Below are positions 1 to 5,160 of a stretch of DNA of 7,031 nucleotides, one piece after another; positions within the stretch are counted from its first letter, which is position 1, and every line of letters starts with the position of its first letter. Source of the stretch: Anaerolineaceae bacterium (GTDB taxonomy: Bacteria > Chloroflexota > Anaerolineae > Anaerolineales > Anaerolineaceae); assembly GCA_027348305.1 (NCBI GenBank), contig DAIEPS010000093.1, positions 1-7,031 of the forward strand, in the 5' to 3' direction. The translations under genes were made by a program, and so were the position numbers. The notes beneath the pieces are model-generated. The model was not told where the DNA came from. It made no database searches and saw only the letters and a list, made by a program, of their open reading frames with translations.

Positions 1-1
1 C

Positions 2-88
2 GTGACCATCCCTGGCATGGTATGTTACGGCACCTTATACGATCCAGAAGGCAACCGGCTTCAGTTTGCTTCAAACGTTTCAGGCTAA
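2..88 (+). CDS. C-terminal end of a VOC/glyoxalase-like protein (partial, 5' end outside window)
   Basis: The open frame enters from the left edge and gives 28 residues before a TAA at 86-88. The tail reads GTLYDPEGNRLQFAS, which matches the last beta-strand of vicinal-oxygen-chelate (glyoxalase/bleomycin-resistance) proteins. In that family a 'D-P-(E/D)-G-N' turn precedes a strand that often carries the final metal ligand. Here the turn is followed by R-L-Q-F, so the usual ligand position cannot be confirmed from the fragment. VOC proteins include lyases, dioxygenases and drug-binding proteins, so no substrate can be named. A hairpin begins 5 bases after the stop. The gene converges on the minus-strand methyltransferase to its right. 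The reading frame is certain; the family call rests on a short motif. Confidence 0.6.
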   Translation: MTIPGMVCYGTLYDPEGNRLQFASNVSG

Positions 89-93
89 ATAAA

Positions 94-122
94 AGAGTTC
101 CGAATTTTGAATTCGGAACTCT
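94..122. terminator. Bidirectional intrinsic terminator between convergent genes
   Basis: A perfect 13-bp inverted repeat has arms AGAGTTCCGAATT (94-106) and AATTCGGAACTCT (110-122) around a 3-base loop. Read on the minus strand, the stem is followed by TTTTATTTA, a usable U-tract for the methyltransferase gene that ends at 189. Read on the plus strand it is followed by GCTTATTA, a weaker tract, 5 bases after the VOC stop codon. Its position between two convergent genes suits a shared terminator. Confidence 0.8.
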
Positions 123-188
123 GCTTATTACTTGAAGAAAAATCTTTTTCGATCAAGGCGTTGACAATTTACCTGGTGTTCTAATGGT

Positions 189-935
189 TCACCTAGATAT
201 TAACGCAAACACCCCCCAGCCCAGGTATTCACGCGTATAAGTCACGTAACGTTCAGGCTCTGAGGTCAATTGAGCTCGAACCTCTTTCGCAAACTCATCT
301 CCTGGATTGGCTTCAAGCCATCGGCGCATGGTGAGCCATTTGGCCGCCTCGTATCTATCCCAGTCATCCTGGTTCGAATGGATCATCTCAACAACATCAT
401 AGCCCAGGCGACCAAAAGACGCGAGAAGCTCTGGAAGCATAAGAAAGTCAGAGATGGCGTTGGCAAGACATGCCCTGGCAGCATCTTCTGTCGGTGGCAA
501 CTGCCGCCAGTAGGGCTCACCGATGAGGATGATCCCTCCGGGGCGCAGACTCTTCGCCAGAAGTTCAATAGTGCCTGCGATTCCCCCGCCGATCCAGGCG
601 GCACCGACGCAGGCCGCCACGCTGACCTTTTCCTCAGAGACAAAACCAGAAGCATCGTCATGGATGAATTTGACCTGTCCGGCGACATCAAGTTCTTCGG
701 CACGTTTTTTCGCTTGCTTGGTGAATAACTGACTCATGTCGACACCGATCCCGGTTATGCCGTGATCGCGTGCCCAGGTGCACAACATCTCTCCCGAACC
801 ACTGCCGAGATCAAGCACGAGATCCCCTGGTTCAAGGCGCAGTGCCGCACCCAAAGTGGCAAGCTTTTCGGCTGATATCGGGTCGTGGATTCGGTGAGCA
901 CTCTCAGTAATGTTGAATATCCGCGGTATATCCAT
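189..935 (-). CDS. Class I SAM-dependent methyltransferase, YjhP-like
   Basis: The product is a 248-residue soluble, cytoplasmic protein with a Rossmann methyltransferase fold. Motif I is VLDLGSGSGE (residues 40-49), the glycine-rich SAM loop. The acidic residue for the ribose hydroxyls is D66 in GVDMS, and the adenine-side acidic pair is D93/D94. A 'LRPGG' turn and strand (130-138) lead to the motif GEPYW (139-143). From memory, the N-terminus (MDIPRIF..., H14-R-I-H), GEPYWRQLP, AAKWLTMRRWLEANP (197-211) and the 248-residue length closely match E. coli YjhP, a predicted methyltransferase of unknown substrate encoded in the KpLE2 phage-like element. The start is supported by a consensus AAGGAGG 9 bases upstream (945-951). 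The gene stands alone between terminators. The methyl acceptor is unknown; the small-molecule type is inferred from size and fold only. Confidence 0.88.
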   Translation of the reverse strand: MDIPRIFNITESAHRIHDPISAEKLATLGAALRLEPGDLVLDLGSGSGEMLCTWARDHGITGIGVDMSQLFTKQAKKRAEELDVAGQVKFIHDDASGFVSEEKVSVAACVGAAWIGGGIAGTIELLAKSLRPGGIILIGEPYWRQLPPTEDAARACLANAISDFLMLPELLASFGRLGYDVVEMIHSNQDDWDRYEAAKWLTMRRWLEANPGDEFAKEVRAQLTSEPERYVTYTREYLGWGVFALISR

Positions 936-944
936 TTTGGAAGA

Positions 945-951
945 CCTCCTT
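945..951 (-). promoter_or_regulatory. Consensus Shine-Dalgarno site of the YjhP-like gene
   Basis: On the minus strand this reads AAGGAGG, complementary to the 16S rRNA tail, 9 bases before the ATG at 935. It fixes the start codon and predicts strong translation. Confidence 0.85.
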
Positions 952-957
952 TTGAGT

Positions 958-972
958 TAATAGATACTATTA
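958..972. promoter_or_regulatory. Perfect 15-bp palindrome, candidate operator of the methyltransferase gene
   Basis: The sequence TAATAG-ATA-CTATTA has perfect 6-bp arms around a 3-base centre and lies 6 bases upstream of the Shine-Dalgarno site. Its AT-rich arms are too weak for a terminator, and the size suits a small dimeric repressor. I could not place a convincing -35/-10 pair beside it, so the promoter is not called and the operator role is inference. Confidence 0.4.
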
Positions 973-1025
973 CCGCCCGACGACATGCATCGGTAATTAA
1001 ATGAATTGGTTTGTCATTTTAAGCA

Positions 1026-1054
1026 CCACGGCCGGATTTTTCAGCCGACCGTGG
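1026..1054 (-). terminator. Hairpin downstream of the DUF3048 lipoprotein gene
   Basis: The arms CCACGGCCGG (1026-1035) and CCGACCGTGG (1045-1054) form a GC-rich 10-bp stem with one non-Watson-Crick position. That position is a G·U wobble when read on the minus strand, which favours this orientation. The stem starts 26 bases after the TAA of the gene ending at 1081. The following tract (TGCTTAAAATG) is only weakly U-rich, so termination may be partial or factor-assisted. The remainder of the gap between the two genes (936-1080) holds only this hairpin, the palindrome and the ribosome binding site. Confidence 0.55.
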
Positions 1055-1080
1055 GTAAGTTTTAGTTAAGAATAGTAGAT

Positions 1081-2316
1081 TTACGGAATTCCCAACCGCA
1101 CCATCCACACACCGGCAGGCTCTTCGGTAACTTTTGAATATGCTCCCGTAAAATGGATCCAGGAGTTGCCCGGCTGAAGTTGGAACGGATTTCCGTTGGC
1201 ATCAACGAAGGTGATCGGGGTATCCCAACCGCTTTTAAAGTAAACGTCATAAAGCATGCCGTCGCGGCAGATCAACGCACGACCTTTGGTGGCAACAAGA
1301 TCATATTGGTGGATTGTATCAGTATCGCCGTTGAGGACATTTAATTTGGTGATGATCGTGATCACATTGGATGTGGCCAATTGTTCGCCTGTGTTTCGGT
1401 CGATCAACGGGATCATCCTGGAATTACCGTTGGCATCCACTTCATCGATCCAATGCATATATTTCTTGGTCGCAGGATCGTAGATCCACTGCTGGTTGAT
1501 ATTTTTGCCGAAATGCATGGTGAATTGCGTGGCGGGCACACCTCCAGCGGGAGGAACCGTCGCAAAAGCCATACCGTCCAGGTTGGGCTTGGAGTTGGTT
1601 GCATAGCTTTTCGAGGCATAATAGGCTGTCATTTGTTCAGTGTTGCCAAAAACGCTGGTTTCTATATTTCGTCCATCGTCGCAAATGGCTTTAAAAGTAT
1701 CGCTGCAATGCTCAGTGTTGACCGCCCGGCCGCCCAGGCTTCCGGTGATCGTCTCAAGTTCGGTTTTTCCGTCTGCCAACCTAACCGTGTTGTCTGCTGA
1801 TATGAAACCAAGAATACCCTGGTACATCAACGTCAATGGGATATCTGCCAAACGACCCGAGCGCATGGTGCCAACATTACTGTCGTTCTTGCCGTAATAG
1901 AGCGCCAAAAAGCGGTCTAGGCCGTTGCCGATGTAATAATCAAATACAATGTCCGCATTGGTCAACCCTGCATGCGGACGTCCCGCCGCCTGGTCGGCAA
2001 CCTTCATTAAAACTGGCCGTCGGTCAAGGATCTTGGGGTCGGACACTTCCAATCCGGTCAGCGGATTTACATTCTGCGGGAAGTCGGTCGGGCCGTAGAC
2101 TACGGTCACAGGGGTTGGGGTGATCGTTGGGGTGGGTGTGCTGGTGGAGGTTGGCAGCGGTGTGAACGTGGGTGCAGCGGTTAGTGTTAACGCCACAGCG
2201 CCTTGCATGGTTTTCTCGACGGTTACAGGGTCTGGAGTCGCGGTCTGGCAGGCGCTCAAACCGAGGGTGACCAGGAAGAGTACTGTAACAATTTTTTGTG
2301 AAAGATGTTTTGGCAT
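1081..2316 (-). CDS. DUF3048 domain lipoprotein (YerB-like)
   Basis: The product has 411 residues. Residues 1-22 form a lipoprotein signal peptide (K3...K8, hydrophobic 9-20) with lipobox LSAC and lipidated Cys at 23. A Thr/Pro-rich spacer follows (49-70, TFTPLPTSTSTPTPTITPTP). The folded part starts with NPLTGL (84-89) and RRPVLMKV (99-106). It continues with GRPHAGLTNADIVFD (112-126), RFLALYY (135-141) and GTMRSGR (149-155), which are hallmarks of the DUF3048 N-terminal domain. The C-terminal domain (about 262-411) contains W277...Y286...W289, a TSNVI segment (315-319), GRALICRDG (345-353) and W364. The founding member is B. subtilis YerB, an exported lipoprotein of unknown function, so none is assigned here. 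The motif VDANGN occurs twice (293 and 371). Besides the lipidated Cys there are C204, C211 and C350; the first two could form a disulfide. An AGGAG 7 bases upstream supports the ATG. Confidence 0.9.
   Translation of the reverse strand: MPKHLSQKIVTVLFLVTLGLSACQTATPDPVTVEKTMQGAVALTLTAAPTFTPLPTSTSTPTPTITPTPVTVVYGPTDFPQNVNPLTGLEVSDPKILDRRPVLMKVADQAAGRPHAGLTNADIVFDYYIGNGLDRFLALYYGKNDSNVGTMRSGRLADIPLTLMYQGILGFISADNTVRLADGKTELETITGSLGGRAVNTEHCSDTFKAICDDGRNIETSVFGNTEQMTAYYASKSYATNSKPNLDGMAFATVPPAGGVPATQFTMHFGKNINQQWIYDPATKKYMHWIDEVDANGNSRMIPLIDRNTGEQLATSNVITIITKLNVLNGDTDTIHQYDLVATKGRALICRDGMLYDVYFKSGWDTPITFVDANGNPFQLQPGNSWIHFTGAYSKVTEEPAGVWMVRLGIP
2111..2136 (+). other. Potential G-quadruplex motif within the Thr/Pro linker coding region
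   Basis: The plus strand, which is the template strand of the DUF3048 gene, has four G-runs: GGGG (2111-2114), GGGG (2117-2120), GGGG (2129-2132) and GGG (2134-2136). The spacers are 2, 8 and 1 bases. This is enough for a three-tetrad quadruplex with one longer loop. It may simply follow from coding Pro and Thr repeats with C-rich codons. Confidence 0.4.
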
Positions 2317-2364
2317 GAATATGCTCCTGTTTCCTCAAGCGTATAAAGTATCGACGCTTTCAGG

Positions 2365-2395
2365 ATTATACACTCAAAAAAGCATCAACCGTCAA
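2365..2395 (-). promoter_or_regulatory. Sigma-70-type promoter of the DUF3048 lipoprotein gene
   Basis: On the minus strand a -35 TTGACG (2390-2395, 5 of 6 consensus) and a perfect -10 TATAAT (2365-2370) are separated by 19 bases, slightly longer than ideal. Transcription would start near 2358 and leave a leader of about 40 bases before the ATG at 2316. A 5-bp inverted repeat, AGCGT/ACGCT (2338-2342 and 2354-2358), lies at the start of the leader. The -35 begins 5 bases beyond the U-tract of the upstream gene's terminator. Confidence 0.7.
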
Positions 2396-2399
2396 GGGA

Positions 2400-2431
2400 T
2401 AAAAAAGCCAGGGAGGCAAAACTCCCTGGCT
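2400..2431 (-). terminator. Strong intrinsic terminator of the beta-propeller lipoprotein gene
   Basis: On the minus strand a perfect 10-bp GC-rich stem, AGCCAGGGAG/CTCCCTGGCT (plus positions 2406-2431), has a 6-base loop and is followed directly by TTTTTT (2401-2406). It begins 18 bases after the TGA of the gene ending at 2450. It separates the two lipoprotein genes into independent transcription units. Confidence 0.93.
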
Positions 2432-2449
2432 GCATACAAGTCTTTTTGA

Positions 2450-3844
2450 TCAGCGGTTTACTGAAAAGGTCAGATAATTCGAAGAGGCTGATCCGCTGTC
2501 GAAGATCAACCCTGTCGGCGCCCCAATGGTGCCTAGCAGCAATCTCGAAACTCCCGCATTTTGTGAAACAACCAGGTAGCGGTTGGCATCGATCCATTTG
2601 ATCTGTCCGGCATTGGTGTAGTCTGAGATCGCAGCAGGGGCTGCGCCCACCTGGCCAATATACGGAGTGTTGGTGTTGCCGCTGCCGATGGCGTAAAAGA
2701 AGTGAGAATTATCAGGCGACCAAACCGGCACTTCATTAAACCCGCCGTTGGCATATGCGACACTCGCCGTACCGTCAAAATAACCAACGTTGAGAGTATA
2801 GGCGTTATCCGCCGGTGCTCCGAACTGGGTAAAGTAGAGGAACTTGTTCAGATCAGGCGAAAAAGCGATCGAACCGCCTGTCATGGTGGGCAGCACCGCC
2901 TGGAAACTGATCTCGCCCGACATGCCGTCGGCTGCGAAACGATAAATGCTTGAGTTGCCCGGCACGGCATCCCACGGGTTGGCAGGCGGAACGCCCGCCA
3001 CCAGGTTCAAACTATCCGCAGACCAGACGGGTGAAGCCACCCAGGCATATTCTGATGCGGTGTTGACGAAATCATAATGGATTGTATTCTGCTTGAGTAC
3101 ACTCCCGTCATCATTGTACATATCCACCTGGGTGGGCAGTGTCACCGCAATTTTTGAAGCATCCGGTGAATAGAAGAATTTCCATGATTCTGATCCGGTG
3201 TTGAGCAAAGTGGTTAATACGCTTGTGTCCGCATTGATCAGGTATAGGTTCTGTCCAAAAGCCAGGCCTGGCCCTTCAAACAGGGTACGCGTATTCATGG
3301 CCAGAACGTGGCTGTTGGGCACCCAGGCGATCTGCCCTGCTTCTGAACCGATCGATCCATCAGGCCTTGGAAGCGCATTGATCGCGGCAGCGTCGAGCAG
3401 GGTGCGCCGGTTGCTGCCGTCAGCATTGATCACTTCAAGTGAAACAAACTGGTAATCTGTATAGCGCGTGAAAGCGATCATGGTTCCGTCAGGTGAGACA
3501 TAACTGCAGCAGATACCGCTGGGCCCGACCAATTGAACCGCGGATCCCATGCCCTCAGCCCAGGTGTAGAGACTGCCGTCCGGCGCGGCAAAACTTACCC
3601 GCAGCGGCGCGGCCTCAACCACCGGCGGCAGCGTGGGCAGCGCCTCACCAGGGGTCGCTGTCAGATCATGAGGGATGGCAGTGATGACACTTTCAGCAGT
3701 GCCAGCCAGTGCGTTAACCGTCCCGGCCACGGCCGTTGCCGCGTTATCGATGGAAGTGCCGCCCGGGATGGAGATACCGCAAGCCAGGCTGACCAACGCC
3801 AACACCAGTGTTCCAGCCAAAACAGAGCGTATTTTGCGATTCAT
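2450..3844 (-). CDS. TolB/WD40-like beta-propeller lipoprotein
   Basis: The product has 464 residues. A signal peptide (R3-K4-R6, hydrophobic 8-20) ends in SLAC with the presumed lipidated Cys at 22. The -3 residue is Ser rather than the usual Leu, a slight deviation. An Ala/Thr/Pro-rich spacer (about 30-75) leads to a propeller with recurring 'W/F-SPD-x-x-x-(hydrophobic)' strands. These are SFAAPDGSLYTW (84-95), YVSPDGTMIAFT (115-126), IAWVPNSHVLAMN (172-184), FYSPDASKIAVT (224-235), VWSADSLNLVAG (273-284), AFSPDLNKFLYFT (327-339), VWSPDNSHFFYA (374-385) and IKWIDANRYLVV (415-426). That gives seven or eight units, consistent with one closed propeller. TolB-like propellers usually mediate protein contacts at the envelope; no enzyme motif is visible. 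Cys112-Cys113 are adjacent and are the only other cysteines. AGAGGAG, 7 bases upstream, supports the ATG start. The ligand is unknown. Confidence 0.85.
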   Translation of the reverse strand: MNRKIRSVLAGTLVLALVSLACGISIPGGTSIDNAATAVAGTVNALAGTAESVITAIPHDLTATPGEALPTLPPVVEAAPLRVSFAAPDGSLYTWAEGMGSAVQLVGPSGICCSYVSPDGTMIAFTRYTDYQFVSLEVINADGSNRRTLLDAAAINALPRPDGSIGSEAGQIAWVPNSHVLAMNTRTLFEGPGLAFGQNLYLINADTSVLTTLLNTGSESWKFFYSPDASKIAVTLPTQVDMYNDDGSVLKQNTIHYDFVNTASEYAWVASPVWSADSLNLVAGVPPANPWDAVPGNSSIYRFAADGMSGEISFQAVLPTMTGGSIAFSPDLNKFLYFTQFGAPADNAYTLNVGYFDGTASVAYANGGFNEVPVWSPDNSHFFYAIGSGNTNTPYIGQVGAAPAAISDYTNAGQIKWIDANRYLVVSQNAGVSRLLLGTIGAPTGLIFDSGSASSNYLTFSVNR

Positions 3845-3892
3845 GAGTGAACTCCTCTGTCTATGAAAAACGAATAAGACTTAATTACTCTA

Positions 3893-3920
3893 ATTATACA
3901 AAGACCTTTTTATTATGCAA
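3893..3920 (-). promoter_or_regulatory. Promoter of the beta-propeller lipoprotein gene
   Basis: On the minus strand a perfect -10 TATAAT (3893-3898) lies 16 bases downstream of TTGCAT (3915-3920), a weak -35 that matches 3 of 6 consensus positions. The start would be near 3886, about 40 bases before the ATG at 3844. Confidence 0.55.
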
Positions 3921-3938
3921 CTGCATATTTATTATCGA

Positions 3939-3966
3939 TTGACCATTTTGTTATCGTCACTATAAT
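3939..3966 (+). promoter_or_regulatory. Strong sigma-70-type promoter of the membrane methyltransferase operon
   Basis: A TTGACC -35 (3939-3944, 5 of 6) and a perfect TATAAT -10 (3961-3966) are spaced by 16 bases. Transcription would start around 3973, about 20 bases before the ATG at 3994, with GAAGGGG (3981-3987) as ribosome binding site. It is back to back with the leftward promoter at 3893-3920; the two -35 elements are 18 bases apart. Confidence 0.75.
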
Positions 3967-3993
3967 TAATCTCAGATTCTGAAGGGGCTGATC

Positions 3994-4545
3994 ATGATCA
4001 AATGGATCATTGTCGCAGTATTGGCTGCAGTCATTCTTGTGATTTCACGTGCATCATTGCTTAAACCGCGTTCGCACGGCTTTTGGCGTTTCTTCGCCTG
4101 GGAATTTATCCTGCTCCTGCTCGCCGTCAACCTTGACGTCTGGTTTGTAGATCCGTTATCCTGGCACCAGATCATCGCGTGGATACTCCTTTTCAGCGCC
4201 ATAGTTCCTCTTTATTTCGGTGTGCGCACATTAACCGCCCGCGGCAAACCTGCCGCGAACCGCGATGGCGAACCCCAACTGATGGCCTTTGAAAGGACCA
4301 ACTCCCTGGTCACGACAGGGATCTATCATTACATCCGCCATCCGCTTTACAGTTCGCTTTTGCTGCTTGCCTGGGGTGCATTCTTCAAATTACCTTCCAT
4401 TTTAGCTGGAGTTTTCGCCCTGGCTGCCAGTATCTGCCTATATTTCACCGCCCGCGCGGATGAGGCTGAGTGCCTCATCTTTTTTGGTGAAAGTTACCGC
4501 GATTATATGAAAACGACCAAACGCTTTATTCCTTTCCTGGTATAG
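3994..4545 (+). CDS. Integral-membrane methyltransferase of the isoprenylcysteine carboxyl/phospholipid methyltransferase type
   Basis: The product has 183 residues and about five hydrophobic segments, near 3-19, 34-53, 60-79, 118-130 and 134-151. The signature lies in the C-terminal half: LVTTGIYHYIRHPLY (105-119), the 'G-x-Y-x-x-x-RHP-x-Y' element of the ICMT/PEMT/NnrU superfamily, which contributes to SAM binding. It is followed by RADEAECLIFFGESYRDY (154-171), equivalent to the 'EE-x-x-L-x-x-x-FG-x-x-Y-x-x-Y' element, though the paired glutamates appear here as E157 and E159. Eukaryotic ICMT methylates prenylated cysteine; bacterial members act on lipids, quinone-like compounds or unknown acceptors, so the substrate here is undetermined. 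The gene is first in a probable two-gene operon with the P-loop gene 23 bases downstream and has a near-consensus promoter. Confidence 0.85.
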   Translation: MIKWIIVAVLAAVILVISRASLLKPRSHGFWRFFAWEFILLLLAVNLDVWFVDPLSWHQIIAWILLFSAIVPLYFGVRTLTARGKPAANRDGEPQLMAFERTNSLVTTGIYHYIRHPLYSSLLLLAWGAFFKLPSILAGVFALAASICLYFTARADEAECLIFFGESYRDYMKTTKRFIPFLV

Positions 4546-4556
4546 GGGAAACGGGC

Positions 4557-4561
4557 AAGGA
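4557..4561 (+). promoter_or_regulatory. Shine-Dalgarno site that decides the start of the P-loop gene
   Basis: AAGGA at 4557-4561 lies 7 bases before ATG 4569. A TTG directly upstream (4566) would extend the frame by one codon, but its spacing of 4 bases is poorer and ATG is the stronger initiator. Confidence 0.7.
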
Positions 4562-4568
4562 TGGATTG

Positions 4569-5054
4569 ATGACAAAAACGCTTTTCATGTTGATCGGACC
4601 CAAAGGGTCAGGTAAAACCCATATCGGGGATATCGTTGGTCGAAATACCGACATCCTTTTTTTACGTGTTGAACCCATCTGGCTCACTGTCCAACCTGGC
4701 GAAGATGGCTGGCAAAAAGTGGAAAATGCGGTCGATGAAGCGTTCATGACCCATGACCGGGTGCTGGTAGAAAGTCTGGGTGCTGGCGACGGTTTTAGAT
4801 CCTTTCGTGCTTCGTTATCTTCAAAGTACGAGATCAAAATGATCCATGTCATCGCCAACCTTGATACATGCCTGGAAAGGGTCAGGTCACGCGATGCCAG
4901 TCAACATATAGCGGTTTCTGATGATCAGGTTGAAGCCTATAACCGGGTAGCAGCCTTGATCAAATATAACTGGGCACTTGAAATAGCCAACGATCCCCCG
5001 GCCAGCGACCAGGATATTCTCAGCGCCTTTGAAGAAATTTGTGTGACAGACTAA
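4569..5054 (+). CDS. Small P-loop NTPase, NMP/shikimate-kinase-like, function unknown
   Basis: The product is a soluble 161-residue protein. A Walker A loop GPKGSGKT (residues 10-17) follows directly on the first strand. A VLVE strand (65-68) resembles the place where small kinases carry their Walker B acidic residue. In the C-terminal part IHVIANLD (92-99) is another core strand, and LERVRSRDASQHIAVSDDQV (102-121) looks like the Arg-bearing lid of nucleoside-monophosphate-type kinases (R104, R106 and R108). The length is typical for a single-domain P-loop kinase. I recall similar small proteins annotated only as 'AAA family ATPase'; the phosphate acceptor is not known. The gene lies 23 bases downstream of the membrane methyltransferase with no terminator or promoter between, so co-transcription is likely. 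It ends before a 106-base gap with a palindrome. Confidence 0.8.
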   Translation: MTKTLFMLIGPKGSGKTHIGDIVGRNTDILFLRVEPIWLTVQPGEDGWQKVENAVDEAFMTHDRVLVESLGAGDGFRSFRASLSSKYEIKMIHVIANLDTCLERVRSRDASQHIAVSDDQVEAYNRVAALIKYNWALEIANDPPASDQDILSAFEEICVTD

Positions 5055-5095
5055 ATTTACTATTTTTTTCATAATGGTTTAGTGAAAAGATCAAT

Positions 5096-5120
5096 CTGAT
5101 GTAAAATCTTTTTACATCAG
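5096..5120. promoter_or_regulatory. Perfect 11-bp inverted repeat upstream of the large membrane protein gene
   Basis: The arms CTGATGTAAAA (5096-5106) and TTTTACATCAG (5110-5120) match perfectly around a 3-base centre. There is no U-tract after it on either strand, so it is a poor intrinsic terminator. It ends 4 bases before a possible -10 TACAAT (5125-5130) and covers the place where the -35 would lie, which itself matches the consensus poorly (TAAAAT). This arrangement fits a regulator-binding site; an RNA hairpin ending the upstream operon remains possible. A run of seven T (5063-5069) lies upstream of it without its own stem. Confidence 0.5.
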
Positions 5121-5124
5121 AAAA

Positions 5125-5130
5125 TACAAT
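5125..5130 (+). promoter_or_regulatory. Possible -10 element for the large membrane protein gene
   Basis: TACAAT matches 5 of 6 positions of TATAAT and would start transcription near 5137, about 24 bases before the ATG at 5161. No good -35 exists at the right distance. The call is tentative. Confidence 0.35.
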
Positions 5131-5146
5131 TCGATTGGCAGTCATT

Positions 5147-5152
5147 GGAGGG
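5147..5152 (+). promoter_or_regulatory. Shine-Dalgarno site of the large membrane protein gene
   Basis: GGAGGG lies 8 bases before ATG 5161 and fixes the start of the long open frame. A nearer ATG at 5154 is out of frame and too close. Confidence 0.8.
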
Positions 5153-5160
5153 AATGAACC

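Noticed and set aside
137..150. GAAAAA-TC-TTTTTC inverted repeat as a terminator
   Set aside because: The 2-base loop is too small to fold and the stem is all A/T apart from one pair.
161..188. TTGACA at 161-166 as a plus-strand promoter
   Set aside because: There is no -10 element at a proper distance and no plus-strand gene follows.
270..728. Plus-strand open frames (270-728, 523-732) opposite the methyltransferase
   Set aside because: They have no ribosome binding site and no recognisable protein features. They lie antisense to a well-conserved family, and the opposite strand carries the real motifs.
2024..2338. Minus-strand 104-residue frame overlapping the DUF3048 start
   Set aside because: It is a frame-shifted shadow of the lipoprotein gene: His/Asn-rich translation, no signal peptide, no family motif.
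4566..4568. TTG start one codon upstream of the P-loop gene
   Set aside because: The adjacent ATG at 4569 has better spacing from AAGGA and is a stronger initiator.
5062..5070. T-tract after the P-loop gene as an intrinsic terminator
   Set aside because: No stable stem precedes it; the good inverted repeat lies downstream of the tract instead of upstream.
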